64,000 nt of DNA from Calonectria ilicicola (GCA_020809705.1 CP085832.1:372001-436000), one strand, 5' to 3'. Counted from the stretch's first letter, positions 47,234-60,165 are shown. The notes: generated from the letters alone by a model not told the origin. Made by a program: numbers and translations.

Positions 47234-48893
47234 ATGACGGTTGAAAATGGCCACACCGATGACGCCGATCAGGCGCTCGCGCGGTTGGGCTACAAGGCTG
47301 AGCTGCCGCGAAACCTCAGCATGATGAGCATTCTCGGCCTGTCGTTTGCCATCATGGCAGTGCCCTTTGGTCTGTCGACGACCATGTACATTACTCTCAC
47401 CAACGGCCAGTCCGTCACCATCCTCTGGGGTTGGATCTTTGTGTCCATCATCTCGCTGTGCATCGCCGCCTCGCTGGCCGAGATTTGCGCCGTCTTTCCC
47501 ACCGCCGGTGGTGTCTACTACTGGTCCGCCATGCTCAGCTCGCCTCGCTATGCGCCTATGGTGAGCTTCATCGACGGTTGGCTAACCCTGGTCGGCAATT
47601 GGACCGTCACCTTGTCCATCAACTTCTCGGGAGCCCAGCTCATCCTCAGCGCCATCACCATCTTCAATGAGGACTTTGTCGCAAACGAATGGCAAACCAT
47701 CCTATGCTTCTGGGCCGTCATGCTTGTGTGCGCCCTGGTCAACGCATTTGGCTCCCGCTACCTGGACCTCATCAATAAGATTTGCATTTACTGGACCGCC
47801 GCTAGCGTTGTTATTATTCTCGTCACTTTGCTGACCATGGCCGATCACCGACGTTCAGGCGAGTTCGTCTTTGGTCACTTTGATGCATCCGCGAGTGGTT
47901 GGCCAAGCGGTTGGTCGTTTTTCGTCGGATTGTTGCAACGTATGTACTAGTCCTCCCTTGCATAATTAATTCATTTTTAGAAGAATATGGTTACTAACGC
48001 TTAAGACTACAGCCGCATACACTCTAACAGGCTACGGCATGGTCGCTGCCATGTGCGAAGAAGTCCAGAACCCTGAGCGCGAAGTCCCAAGAGCCATCGT
48101 CTTGTCCGTTTTGGCCGCAGGTATCACCGGAGTCATCTACCTGATTCCCATCCTTTTCGTTCTCCCGGATGTGCAGATGCTGCTCTCAGTCGCCAACTCG
48201 CAGCCCATTGGAACTCTCTTCAAGACCGTCACAGGCTCCGCCGCTGGTGGTTTTGGCCTGCTCTTCCTCATCCTCGGAATTCTCATGTTTGCGGGAATTG
48301 GCGCACTAACTGCCGCGTCCCGTTGTACATATGCATTTGCTCGGGACAAGGCAATCCCTGGCTATAAACTGTGGAGCCGCGTCAATCACCAACTTGACAT
48401 GCCCCTTTGGGCTCTTTTCCTCTCCACCATGGTCGACTGCGTTTTGGGTTGCATCTATTTTGGATCATCAGCTGCGTTCAACTCATTCACTGGCGTCGCT
48501 ACCATCTGTCTCAATGCGTCTTATGGAGTGCCTGTTTTGGTCAACTTAATTAACGGCCGCGCTGCCGTTCGTGATTCACCTTACTCGCTGGGCAAACTTG
48601 GCACCACTCTCAACGTCATCTGCATTCTATGGATCGTTCTGGCTGTGGTACTCTTCTGCATGCCCGTTTCCTTGCCCGTGGATTCTAGCACAATGAACTA
48701 CGCCTCCGTCGTATTTGCTGGATTTGCCGCCATCGCTTTCGTCTGGTATTTTGTGTATGCTCGCAAGAACTTCACTGGTCCTCCTGTTTCGAGCAAGGAT
48801 GGTCTTGCACCCGACATCACTGTGGGTATGAATGTAAGCAACGAGGATGAAGCCGTGGTAAATAAAGACCAAGAGAAAGACAACCACTCATAA
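47234..48893 (+). CDS. APC-superfamily amino acid/choline/GABA permease
   Basis: Plasma-membrane transporter of 528 residues, two exons with one 73 nt intron (47940-48012). I chose the ATG at 47234 because M-T-V-E-N-G-H-T-D-D-A-D-Q-A-L-A-R-L-G-Y-K is the usual hydrophilic start of the fungal choline/GABA permease group; an in-frame ATG at 47117 would add 39 Ser/Lys-rich residues. Motifs include S-F-A-I-M-A-V-P-F-G in helix 1, the T-A-G-G-V-Y-Y-W-S segment, A-A-M-C-E-E-V-Q-N-P-E-R-E-V-P-R-A after the intron (the typical E-E-x-x-N-P-x-x-x-x-P), and S-R-x-x-Y-A-F-A-R-D-K-A-I-P. About 12 hydrophobic helices; acidic hydrophilic C-terminus. The substrate (GABA, choline or another amine) cannot be decided by eye. 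Nothing links it to the cluster. Confidence 0.92.
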
Positions 48894-49051
48894 TTATAAT
48901 TATCAAGATGAGTTAGAGCATATATGTATATAATAGACGAATAATATGAGAACTACGAAACATAATCAATACTTGCTCACGCATCATGAAAAGAAGTTCC
49001 CAAACAAAAATTCTTGAATTGTTTTAGAAGACAGTTACTCCCAAAGCAGCC

Positions 49052-51871
49052 TTAATTGGTAGGTGCTGGTATATGGAGTATGATCAGGGAATCTAAGGTT
49101 CCGTTTACCTAAGAAATGTGGTTAGCTGTTGAATAAGATCTCCAAATACACTTTACATATTAGCTCACCTCTGCTTCGCTTGTTGGCAAAAATGATGCCG
49201 CAATCCCAATGATGCATCGCCCTACTGGAGCCTTTTCAACAACCCACTCTTGATTCTCCAAAGTCCCGAATACCTCTCGTCTTTCCCTGTTAGTCCCAAG
49301 CTATCATCCAGCCAGTTAACTAAGGTGCAAGAGACTATCTTGTAGGCGAAGATACGTACCATTATCCCGGTTAATTTCGATTTTGGAACTCCAATATCAG
49401 TGATGACTTCACCACTTGCAGCATCAACATCAAAATGAATTGTTTGATCTTCCGGCCACTCTTCAATTCTCTTCCCAACGCATCTCTTTGGCTCCCAGTA
49501 CCTCTTTACAAACTCGGCACGGAAGCCTAACAAGCCGGAAGATCCAGTAAGGATAGATATACGAGATATCTTGGTGAGCTCTTCGGTGTCTTTTCCCCAT
49601 AAAAGAACATGGTAGGGATGGATATTGTCCTCTGGTTTAAGAAAGGGTAACGGAAATACAGGCAAAATTTCCAATGAGGGGTGTGACCAAGCTGGCGCAG
49701 AATCGCTGAACGAAGCCCCTCGTGTTGGCACAAGATAGGAGGGGCCCCAGAGAAGTCTTTGTCCAATATTTTGATCCGCTACTTCAGGCTCAGAGTTTTG
49801 GTTCGCGTCTTTTGGAACTTGAAGAATGCCTAACTGGACGATATCACCATCCTAATACGAGATGTTAGATGGAATGCGATCGATCTAAGTAAACCGGGTC
49901 AATACCTACCGAGGTAAGTTGTGCTTGAAGGCCCGAAAGGTAGTGGCCAGCAGATGCCACAAGAGGTCTGATACCATAGCTGGTCTTGGTATTACCAAGT
50001 TCGTACTTGCTACCTGACAAGAGTACGATCTAGATCACTTAGTCTATTTTTCCCAGTGTCCGTGGTAAAAAGAATAATACTCACACTGATACCTTCAATA
50101 AATATTAACCTCTGGTTTTCTGGGCCATCTAGAGAACTTAGATGCAAGTTAATTGCAGATATCCATTCTCCAGCACCGATGCGCACTGCAGCTTTCGATT
50201 GCCCGAGCTCTGTCGAGCCACGACCCAAGATCCTCTGGCTTGAGCCTATGACAAGGCTTATACCAGTCAAAGCCCCCGTGCTCGACCAGAAGGTCTCTAC
50301 TACAGCTGAAGAATCACAAGTCTCTCTTGGTGAATAGATCCAGTACGACTTTTCAACAGAAACCTCATTTAGTGAGTTCAGATGAGATGCTCTAACCATG
50401 TAAGGACAGTGGGATGTCTGCACCACGACCTGTTCAGGTTGACTGAGCGTCCTTCGCCTCTCTAATATATAATATAGATTCGAAATCTGAACGCAAGTAT
50501 TCCAAATACGCCTGCGGTTCGCAATGGCAAGGAAGGGAGGCTCGATTCCATTCTTGGGACAAGTTGCGGAAGTCGTCCACACGTACAGCTTCTTGCAGTC
50601 CAGCTGAGCAATACTTTTCTCATTCACAGTATCGCTTTGATCCCAGAGCCAGGGCATAGCATCGAGAAGCAGTTGTTTCCAGAAATCATTGCGGCTGGTG
50701 GCATGATAGACGGATCGGGATACACTCGATAAGGCCAAAATATCATCCCCTGGTAAGTATTTCAAGATTGTGAGAAGAATATGTGGTGTAAGTTTCGAAA
50801 AGATGTCGTTTTCTTGGTTCAGGACACCGGAAATCGGCGTCTTTTCATGTACTTGAAATGATTCTAGTCTCATCTTCTTGGAGAGCAATTCGCCAAAGTC
50901 GTCCACATGAAGGGGGTTAAACACGGAAAACTAAACCCGCGTCAATAAGATTTAAGAGAGAAATATGAATGAAATCCTGACCTCTTCTCCTGGAATAGCC
51001 TCCCAGAACTGATCAATGCCTGAGATGTTGCCATAGTCCACATTAAGATAAGAACGGTATCTTTGAGTAAGCCGTGAAATGACATCGTACATCACATCCT
51101 TATTGATCTGGTCCGTTTTGTCACTAGAAGAAATCGCTCTTGCAAGTATTTTATAACACGCGTCGTGAAAAGGAAAAACCGCCATTCTGCTTTGCTCACA
51201 TGCCTCATAACTGGAATATGTTAGCGGTTTACCAGCATGTCATGATGCGACTGACCAATCGAATTCTGCTTCCTCTGGCTGATTGGGGTCTTGTAAATGT
51301 TAATCGGTATCACTTTTCGTGTTTATATTCCAGGGTTAGCTCACCATTTCCCAGGGCAGCTTCAATGGCACCCTACACGCGGGTCAATACATCGGAATAT
51401 TTAGCTCCAGCCAACTTACATGGTCACTGTAGCTTGCTGCACCTGTGATAAAAGCCCTTATAATTTGATTTAATGACATGTAGGCCTTTTTAAAATGTCG
51501 CCAACTTACCTATTTACGCCAATTGCGTTTGGGTTGAAACCTAGACATCGGACATCACTCAACCATTGTGTGGTTTGGTCGCTCACAACGCGTGGATCAT
51601 AGCTTCGATCTTCATCTTCTGGGTACCAATCATCATCGTCATCATCTTCCTCCTCCTCCTCTTCTTCTTCTTCCATATCCTCATTTTCTGATTCGGAATC
51701 GGAGACCAAATTTTCGTCTCCTTTCTGTGCATCACCTTGGCTCTCCATTCTAGATCGCTTCTTATTCACACGGCGGTCACGTCGCGCCAATGCTCTTGGA
51801 TTTGTGGATCCAATTTGGGGCGATCGAAGACAGGAACCACATATTGCGCAGAAGCAATCAAAAGACCCCAT
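49052..51871 (-). CDS. F-box protein of unknown target
   Basis: Multi-exon gene. ATG at 51871 starts a Cys-rich N-terminus (M-G-S-F-D-C-F-C-A-I-C-G-S-C) and is followed by a long Glu/Asp tract (about residues 80-110). Further short exons lead to the F-box at about 50,780-50,860 (L-T-P-H-I-L-L-T-I-L-K-Y-L-P-G-D-D-I-L-A-L-S-S-V-S-R), preceded by a helical section. Downstream exons contain G-E-W-I-S-A-I-N-L-H-L-S-S, H-Y-L-S-G-L-Q-A-Q-L-T-S and, in the last exons, G-R-C-I-I-G-I-A-A-S-F, suggesting a beta-rich C-terminal substrate-recognition region. I place the stop at 49052-49054 after splicing two short 3' introns. F-box proteins recruit substrates to SCF ubiquitin ligases through Skp1. Exon borders between 50.9 and 51.5 kb are approximate. 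Confidence 0.75.
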
Positions 51872-52138
51872 GATGATGCCAAGAGGTCTCGTCAAAATAA
51901 TTAGAGTGTCATGAGACAACGCAACGGTCACGTAGAGGGGCAATGTAGCGGAATGATAGGGGAAGAAGCGAGTCGTTTGGTAAGACGGACGAGGATTTAA
52001 CCGAATTGCAGAGAAGCGCTAAGGTAGAGACTAACACGAGGTGAGCCAATCTAGACGCATCATTTAAGCCATCGCTTAGACGACATGATCGACAAAAAAA
52101 AGGAACTTGCACAAAAATTTTGACGAGAGTCAAAAATG

Positions 52139-52212
52139 TGATTCCGCCCGGGATTGAACCGGGGACCTTCTCGGTGTTAACGAGATGCCATAACCAACTA
52201 GACCACAGAACC
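52139..52212 (-). tRNA. tRNA-Val (anticodon AAC)
   Basis: On the - strand a 74 nt cloverleaf fits with no intron. The 7 bp acceptor stem GGTTCTG pairs with CGGAATC, followed by discriminator A. The D arm contains AGTTGGTTA. The anticodon stem TCTCG/CGAGA has loop TTAACAC, giving anticodon AAC. The T arm is CCCGG-TTCAATC-CCGGG. AAC reads valine GTT (and GTC after inosine modification). The T-loop and D-loop hold the internal RNA polymerase III promoter boxes. Confidence 0.96.
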
Positions 52213-52581
52213 CGCTTTGTTTGATGCATGTCTCACTCGCAATTAAGGCCCATACAGGCGCCATTTCGATGGCATCATGACTAGAATTTTTTTTCTTCAC
52301 GGGTCCACTCATAAAATAAACGGCCAGACACAACACACGCGATATACCGATGACTCGTAGTATTATCTTTCTTAGATAGATGCCTCACACAAGACACCGT
52401 ATCCTAGGTATATAAGCCCTATAAGGTACATGTAGGTTGTAATGTAAAGATGCATCATCAGACTCCTAACCCATGCTGTGCGTGCCAATAACAAACCCTT
52501 CGCCATCATCATCAATCACATCTCAAGCTCGCATATTACAAACAACGGCGCCGTCTACCTGTAAGCCAGCCCAGCTCGGCC
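52213..52581. other. Intergenic region 5' of tRNA-Val
   Basis: About 370 nt between the tRNA and the 3' end of the next gene on the same strand. No feature seen beyond a T-rich run near 52290 that is upstream of the tRNA on its strand and so cannot be its terminator. Confidence 0.4.
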
Positions 52582-54113
52582 TCACTCGGCCTTTTCAACT
52601 TGGGAGAGATACGACTGCTGCTGCTGCGCCGCAGGGTTTCCCCTAGCCGCCAGCAACGACTCTAGAAGAGAACCAATCTCGGGGTATATCCGCTCAATAC
52701 TCGCCAGCCCTTCCGGTCCCAGCTGCACCACCACGCTAAACATGTGCGCCAGTCTTGTTGCCTCCGTGTTGCGGGTGACTACCGACTGGAGGCGCTGGAT
52801 ATCTGCGTCGAGGCCGTTGCACTCCTTTTCTGCCGCGTGCATTTCTTCTCTAGCGCGCTCCAGCTTGTCTGCTTTGGCATTGATGGCGGTGTCCTGCTTC
52901 TTGACCTCTTCAATCTTGGCAGCCCGACGAGAATCGTAGCTTCGGATAGCCTGTGCAATTTCTGGGGGCAAAGACATGTTGTTTTCTTGGAGTGCTTGGA
53001 GCTGCGGCGCCAGCGCATCTTGGGCTGCCGTCTCCTCATGAAGACGAGCAAGCTTCTCCCTGCATTCATCTAGGTCATCCTGGAGCAGCCGCACACCTCC
53101 TTGGCAATTTCTAAGTCTGCCCATAGCCTCTTGATGTAAGGTTCGGTGCGGAAATATATCTTTTTGAGCAGAAACGAGGGATTCGCGTAATGAGCGGGTG
53201 TGGGAATCGATAGCGGAAACAAAAGTGGTGGCAGCGGGGTGCAGGGGCTCGTGAATGCTGCCGGAATATAAAGAACGAGTAGGATTGGGTTGTGGATGCT
53301 GCTTGGAGTTAGTTGAAGTCATGGCGAGGGAAATTGGGGGGGCCAACATACCGAATTGTTGTTGGTGGGGAATGCAGGCGTCATATGAAATGCAGCCATG
53401 GGCGAGCTGAAAAGCATCAGACTCTGTGCGGCGGAGAGACGAGATCCCTCGGGCGAATTTGGGCGAATTCTCTTGTCGTCAGAGATGGGTATTTCGGACC
53501 CAGACCGCTTGAGAGCCTTGACATTGCGAGGCTGTGGAGGAGACGTTGGAGGAGGATCTGGGGCCACGGTGATGGAGGACGCCAGGTACTCGTCACTGCC
53601 CTCGGGTGAGGTGAGAGGACGGGACGACGGGCCTGGAGGCGAGCTCGGCGAGTTCTGGCTGTTGGCGCGGCGCCTTCGACCAGATCGCCGCTCCGAGAAG
53701 TTGTTTTCCTCAACGTCTTCGGGTTTTCTCTCCGGGCCGGGCGAGGTTTGCGATGCCTTGACGAAGCGCTTCTTGGCGGCGTGGACGTCCTGGGCCATCA
53801 GCTTGCCCGTGTACGACGGCTTGCGGTCACGAGCAAGCGACTTTCGCAGCTCGGCGCGGAGGCCCTCGAGGGATTCGTCCGGGTCCTTGGCGACGTGCTC
53901 AACGACCAATGCAAGGTCCTCGAGCAGGTTAATGGCCCATATCTTTGGCGGCGACTCGGGCACAATATCCCAGGGCCACACGCCCATTGCGCGGTAGATG
54001 CGTCTCGCCGCTCGTGCGCCGCGGACCTGGAGGCTGGACCCGTAGGGCTCTGGGATGCGCAGCGTGTCGGATGAGGCTCCGTCGGCGTCGGCCTGGGGCC
54101 GGGTCGACGGCAT
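52582..54113 (-). CDS. Unrecognised coiled-coil protein with disordered middle
   Basis: Gene for 493 residues in two exons (53352-54113 and 52582-53301; 50 nt intron at 53302-53351, phase 0). The N-terminal 110 residues look folded (A-R-R-I-Y-R-A-M-G-V-W-P-W-D-I-V-P-E-S-P-P-K, then helices rich in Leu/Glu). Residues about 120-230 are Pro/Ser/Arg-rich with a basic R-S-G-R-R-R-R-A patch, a possible nuclear signal. The second exon is a long predicted coiled coil (about residues 300-440: L-R-E-S-L-V-S-A-Q-K, then K-A-D-K-L-E-R-A-R-E-E-M) ending with a Gln run. I do not recognise the family. The composition suggests a nuclear or cytoskeletal structural protein, which is a guess. Confidence 0.8.
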
Positions 54114-54848
54114 CGCGTGTCCAGCGTCCGGTCAGGCGCGTGGCGGGCGCGGGCATTCAATTACAGCCGTGGTGATGTCTGGCGCGCGCAGAGCTGAATG
54201 ATGGAGTGGTCGGCGTGATCCCAACTGCGGCCACAGCCCGTGAGGCGGGCCAAAACAGACGATTGCTTGCAACCCCGGCGCACATGATGCGATGGAGATT
54301 GCAGCTAGCATGGAAGCTACCTCATGTGTAGTCACGTGACACAGCCGCTCTGCCCCCCGCCATCATGATGAATCAAAGAGCTGCATGGGCCAATGGGCAC
54401 GGGATTCCATCGATGGCATTTGGGAGGGAGCGTATTTATCATTCAATCCGCCCGATTTGACCACCGTTTTTTCGCGTGGTGCGCGGTTGGATGGCGGCAT
54501 TTGAAGCCCACGTCTGCTAGGAGCCCTCACTGTGGGATGCCAACACCCATGCACATATGCGCAGCGCTGCGACAATTCACCCATGCGGCATAATAAAAAA
54601 AATAATTTGATTTTGATCTTTGGGAGTAGAATCTCTATTGGATCAATTTCCATTTGTTCATCTTGGCACGCATCCGCAAAAATTCCAAGCATGATGGACG
54701 GCCTTGGTCATTCATGGGACACCGTTTTCGTGGTGAGTCACTATGAATTTCCTCACTACATCTCAATTACAATTCTTCTTCGTTTATAATAATCAAAATT
54801 TCTATTTATTAACCACTATTCCGTTTCCTATCATGTCCCGTCTTTTCT
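54114..54848. other. Intergenic region
   Basis: About 735 nt between the GH2 gene 3' end and the start of the coiled-coil gene, both on -. It should contain the promoter of the latter. No additional gene seen. Confidence 0.45.
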
Positions 54849-57056
54849 CTATTTATTAACCCTGTCGTAAAAGACCTGCACCGCCTCGTTGATCATCGCC
54901 TTGACCTTGGCCGATGAGAGCTTCTCCTTTCGATCAAACGTGTAAACACCATTAACTTCCTGCTCAATGTCGGCCCTGTAGAAAATAATTAGTCATTTTT
55001 GTTCTCTTCTGGCACCTACAGCTTGGGGAAGATTCTTACAATTGTGTGTAGACAAAGGCGCAGGCAATTCCGCCATCGGTAATGCCCCGAACCAACCGCT
55101 GAATTCTCTTCAGCAGATCATCAGGGTCAGTTGCAGTTGTGTAACCCCAGTCTCGGTTATCCTCGTCCGACTCGGGCTTCTTGGCTGGTGCAATGTTGAC
55201 ACCGCCAAACTCGGTGTTCATGACAGGAGCGCCGGGGAGGTGTTGTGCGCCAGCGTCGACGCCTTCGATGGGGTCCACAAACACGTTTCGATCGGCTTTC
55301 TTGGAAAGAATTCCCTCAAGAGTAGAGCAAGTCTTTTCCAATTCTGGACCATCACTATAGTCATGGAACGTGGTAAGATCGGTGACGACATGTTCCCAAC
55401 CGCAGTTGTCATTAATGCTTCGGGTGTTGTCAAGTGCCCTAGGTTGACCAATTAGTTTTTTTTTTTCGCACAGAAATAATACTCGCGATCTTCTTACTTA
55501 GTGAGGTAGTATAATTGACGGATGTGGTTACGCTGGTCAACGTTGTCCTTGAGCGAGGTGTAGGCCCAGCTCTCGTTGACGGGTGTCCAGGTGACAATGC
55601 ATGGGCGGTTGATGACAAGCTTGACAGCCTCAGTCCACTCAGCGTTGAAACGGTCAACGTACTCAGAGCTGAACTGGTAAGCATTGGCCATCTCACCCCA
55701 AGCCAGGTAACCGAGCTTATCAGCCCAGTAGTAGAAAAGAGGATCCTCGACCTTTTGGTGCTTTCTGCAGCCATTGAAGCCCATCTTCTTTGAGAGTTCA
55801 ATATCCACCTTCAGGCTCTCTGGAGTAGGAGGAGTCATGAATGTCTCCGGCCAGTAGCCCTGGTCCAAGCAGAGGGCCTGGAAATAGGGCTTGTCATTCA
55901 ACCGCCAAAGGCCATCGCCCTTGGTCCAGTTGATAGATCGCATGCCCGTTGTTGTGCTAACCTCATCCAGAGCCTTGCCGGACTCGTCCAGCAGCCGAAT
56001 GGTCAAATCATAGAGCTGGGGGTGCTCGGGAGACCAGAGGGCAAGACCATCGCGCCAAGCAAATGCATTGTCCTTTGGAGCGTCCTTGAAGACGGACTCG
56101 GGCAGGCTGGACTGCTGAGCCTCAGACAGGCGCAGGTTCAGCTCGACAGAAGCAAAGTTGCTCTCGCGGGCGATGGCGACCTTGTCAGACTTGCCAACCG
56201 AGACCCCAGCAAAGCTAGCCTCAATTTCTACACTTACATTCTGACCCGCGCGTCGGCCGGTGACAAAAATTTCGCTGCGCAGAGTGCCAGAGTAAATGTC
56301 ATTAGATTTGATGACGGTGCCGTGGCTGCTGTCGGCGATTCGCGCAACAGGAACCACCTCGAGCCAGACGTTCTGCCAAATGCCGCCGGAGGGAGTGTAG
56401 AAGATGCTCTCAGGCTTTGCGGCCCAGTATTGTTTTCCTCGAGGCTGTGTGAGATCGTAGGCAGAGTCGTAGACGCGGATAGTCAGGCGGTGGCTTGTCT
56501 CGGAGTGGGCGTCGACGGCGTCGGTGACGTCAACTTCAAAAGGAACGTGGCCGCCGCGATGGCCTCCAACGTATTTTCCATTGACCCAAACCTTGGCAAT
56601 ATAATCGACGGCTCCGAATCGCACAATGAGGCGGTGTCCGGTCTGCTTCTCTTGGGCGGTGCGCAGGTCGCTGATGGAGCGCTCGTACCAGAGCACCTCG
56701 TGGACGCCGCGGTCGTTGATACCCGAGGCGGGCGATTGGAAGACAAAGGGAACGTTGATCTTGGTCTTGGAATTCGTAGCCTGCGAACCCTTGGCAAATG
56801 TGTTGTCTTTGATCAAGGTCAGCATGTCACCAACAATGCCCTTGGTGACAGCCTCGCTGACATCCGAGGCCTTGTCGCGAGCAGCGGCGCTAGTGATGGC
56901 GACCTGGTCAGGCAAGCCAGACTGATGCCAGAGACCAGAAAGACCAGCATCATCATCGTCGAAGATGAAATCCCAGGGCCCATTAAGGGACTCCCAGCGC
57001 AGGGGGTTGCGCTGGAAGTCGGGGCGAGGGTAGGTGGCGGGCTGAGGAACGGTCAT
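54849..57056 (-). CDS. Glycoside hydrolase family 2 (beta-galactosidase/beta-glucuronidase-like)
   Basis: Enzyme of 694 residues, three exons (55498-57056, 55040-55438, 54849-54975) with introns at 55439-55497 and 54976-55039, all phases consistent. The N-terminal sugar-binding domain has P-R-P-D-F-Q-R-N-P-L-R-W-E-S-L-N-G-P-W-D-F and, about residue 175, V-W-V-N-G-K-Y-V-G-G-H-R-G-G. An immunoglobulin-like domain and the TIM barrel follow. The acid/base is the Glu of T-P-V-N-E-S-W near residue 500 and the nucleophile is probably the Glu of N-T-E-F-G-G near 600. There is no signal peptide, so it is likely intracellular. It hydrolyses a terminal beta-linked sugar; the exact sugar is not readable from sequence alone. 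The N-E-S form of the acid/base and the sandwich W-Y-E-R-S-I motif are normal for the family. Confidence 0.93.
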
Positions 57057-58330
57057 GATGGCAGCAATTGTCTTATTACACCCAAGATACCAGTCTTGGG
57101 AAGAAAAGAGAGAGGAAGGGATGGATGAAGACGAATATCAGGAGGGAGCCAGGGTTCAAGTAACAGCACAGTATTCCCAGCAAAGGACACCGTTTCTAAC
57201 CATATCTCCCAAAGCTCACCGACGGTCGTTTCGTCAGCTCGTGTTTGGAGGTGAGGGGTCGCCCGTTTAAGATGCAATGGAGCATCCCGGTGGGGCTTGA
57301 GAGCCCATGAGACGGTCGCAATCGAGGAGCGCGGCGTCTCATTGCATGGCGAGATGCTTGGGGATCATCCGCCCTACTCCACACGTTTGCGCTGTGTCTG
57401 GCGCTGTGTGTGCGAGTGGCGCCAGCTTCGCTTGGAGCGGACAGCCATATTGTTTCAAGCAGACAGACGAGCCCACTTTATCCAAAATGTCTGAGGGAAC
57501 AAGAGGGGTTTCGTGTTAGGCACGCCCAGCCAGACGAGAGAGCCGTAGCTAACAGCGGGGAATAAACTGGAGAGCTACGTCACTGTGGTTTTGAGCTCAT
57601 GGGTGCGCCAAAAACTGCCCGAAATGAGGAGTGAGTTGGCAGCTTTAGCGTGATGTAGGAGGATGCATGCTCATGGATGATGTCCATGGCAGCCAAAATA
57701 GCTGGCGATGAGCTAGTTCACATGTGTCATGATGTTTTGATTGCCTTGGGTTTTTAGTTTAGAGGGAATTGCAACAGTAATGTTTACTGAAAATAGCGCA
57801 CACGCTGTATCGTTTGGTCAATTGCTCATTGTTTATATGTGAGTAAAGTGAGACTCGAGCTATCATCAGATAAAATACCGTTTTTTAAAACAACACACCA
57901 GCTTCCCATGAACCCAATTAGATATCAAAACAATCAAACAGACTTTAAAAGCAACCGAAAAAACATTTCATTCCATTTCACCTACTCTTAATGGTAAGCC
58001 TCGATAAACACCGCCATGATGCAATCCCAAAAGTTTGCACATTGATCATCTACCCTAAAGCTACCCCACTTTGACCAGACTCCACTCCGCGCCATGGCTC
58101 ATCATATCATAAATCACAGCCAATCAATCAATCGCCCAGGAAGGAAAAAAGCTCCCAGTAAATAAAAACATTACTATGTAGATGAGATAATATGACTGCG
58201 CTTGTCGTGAGGTATCTAATTACAAAATGAATACAGCGTTGAATTGTGTGAACATGGCCGGACCTTTTTTCTTTTCGCTTCCCAGGGAATTCCAATTGAG
58301 ACTTAACATTTGATGCAAAACACCATGACA
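57057..58330. other. Intergenic region between GH2 and surface-protein genes
   Basis: 1.27 kb without a gene. The left part (to about 57.5 kb) is GC-rich and presumably the GH2 promoter and leader. The right part is AT-richer and includes the 3' untranslated region of the Ecm33-like gene. Confidence 0.45.
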
Positions 58331-60165
58331 TTACCGCAGAGTGTCTGAGCCGCCTGACGACGACGCACTCACTCGTCGAATGGTCTTGATCGTCTTGTCG
58401 GCAAAGGCCCCCGAGGCGTCCAGGAATGAGTTGCGCCCGAAGCTGAGCGTGCCCAGGCTGGGCGACGGGCTCGGGTTCTGGGCCTCGATCTTGGTGTGCA
58501 CTCCCAACATGGCCCCGTCGAACGGGTTGCGTCTGCTATCATCGCTGTCTCGGCTTTCCACGCGTTGCTGTGTCGCAGACCCAGCCCGTCTCCTCCTCCA
58601 GAAGAAAAAGCCGGCAAGAGCCAGCAAGATAACTCCCACGGCAGCTCCGACACCGACTCCAGCCTTGGCTGCAGCTGATAGCCCGCCGCCTCCAGATCCT
58701 CCGCTGCTGCTGCTTCCTGATCCTCCACTTCCTGAGCTTCCACTGCCGCTTCCATCACTGCCGCTTCCGTCCGTCGAAATGTAATAGTCCTTGGGGTTTC
58801 CCTGGGTGTTTTCGATTCCGCCAGTGCTTGACGACCTGTCCTTCTTGTCGTGGTTTCCAACGCATGTGTACTTGCCCTTGACAATCTTCTGCACGTTCTG
58901 GTCAAACCAGTAGCAATCCATCGAGTCGGAGCCCACCACCTTGAAGTCTCCCGTCACCTCGGTCAGCCCAAAGAACTCAACGTTTGTGAATGAGCCCTTA
59001 AGGTTAATGGTGCGCGCTGTCTTGAGCGCATTGGCAGTGAAGTTGGTGAGCTTGTCGTTGGTGTTGATGGCCATGTCTCCCATGGAGCTCACACGGGGGA
59101 GGGCAAAGGTTGTCAGAGCGCTGTTACCTGTTACCGTGATACTCTCGCTAATCGACTTGACGAGCGGCACCACGAGCTCTTCGGATGCAATCGAGGTGAA
59201 GGAAATGGCACCGGTGACGTTGGTGAGAGCGGAGAACATAATCTCTGAGGCGGAAGAAATTGTCGTGGATGAGTTGCTGCTGCTGCCAAGCGATGACAGC
59301 GCAGGGAAATAAACAGTCGGGCTGTCTCCGTTGTCCGAGTAGGTGATGGTGTCGGCAAACTCTAGAGCAGAGAGACTAAAGAATTTCAAGGCTGAGTTTT
59401 GGTAGATGTTGATATCTCCATTAACAGTCTTGAGCTTGGGAAATGAAACCGAGTCCAGGGCGTCGTTGGACTGCAGTGCAAAACCCTTGTTTGCAGTTGT
59501 GAAATCACCGAATGTTATCGTCTTCAAGTCAGTGTTTGTGTCGACGGAAAAATCCCCATTTACAGTCTGCAGGCCGCCGAAATCCAGCGTGCTCAATGTT
59601 GCCGTGCTGTATACCCGCATCATCTTGCCCACCTGCAGGCCTGTACCGTGAGTGACTGACACCGACCCAAAACCACCTGTGAGAGCATAGTCCTTTCCTA
59701 TCGAGGTAATTGCGGGAAAGTTGAGCTCGAAACTCTGAATGTCGTTGGACGTGTCGGTGTTCCAGATGGTGAGCTCGCCGTCAATCGATTTAAGCTTGTT
59801 TGCCGAGACCACTGTTTTCTTGGGCTGGTAGGCTGGGTAGATCACCAGAGCACCCTCGACCGAACTAGTGGTCCCCAGGTCGAGATCGGCCTCGCTAGAT
59901 GACCACGAGGAACCGTCATTGTTCATAAGGAGTGAAAGTGCACCATCGATGGTGGTGCATGTTGAGATGCCGTCTGCGTCGCTGGGGGACTCGATGCTGG
60001 TTTGATTCGAAGATACATTGCAAGCTGTAAAACAAGTGCTGTCAGTCCACTGCATGTCTCACTGGCCTCCCGAAAAACCCTTGGCTTTGACTTACTGGCT
60101 GCTACAAGAGATCCAGTCATGAGCAACGACGCCGCCGCAAGGGCGACGTGAGATCTTGGTGCCAT
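58331..60165 (-). CDS. Ecm33-like cell-surface protein with C-terminal membrane anchor
   Basis: Secreted or surface protein in two exons (60096-60165 and 58331-60024; 71 nt intron at 60025-60095). ATG at 60165 starts a classic signal peptide (H-V-A-L-A-A-A-S-L-L-M-T-G-S-L-V-A-A). The mature part begins near C-N-V-S-S-N-Q-T and is a beta-helix of receptor-L-type repeats (L-K-T-V-N-G-D-I-N-I, F-P-A-I-T-S-I-G, L-T-N-V-T-G-A-I-S-F), as in Ecm33/Sps2 wall proteins, with many N-glycosylation sites. After a C-Y-W-F-D...Y-T-C pair comes a Ser/Gly linker. Instead of a GPI signal, there is one membrane helix (G-V-G-A-A-V-G-V-I-L-L-A-L-A-G-F-F-F-W), an R-R-R-R stop-transfer and a cytoplasmic tail of roughly 80 residues rich in Ser. 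Likely role in cell-wall integrity or signalling. Confidence 0.88.
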
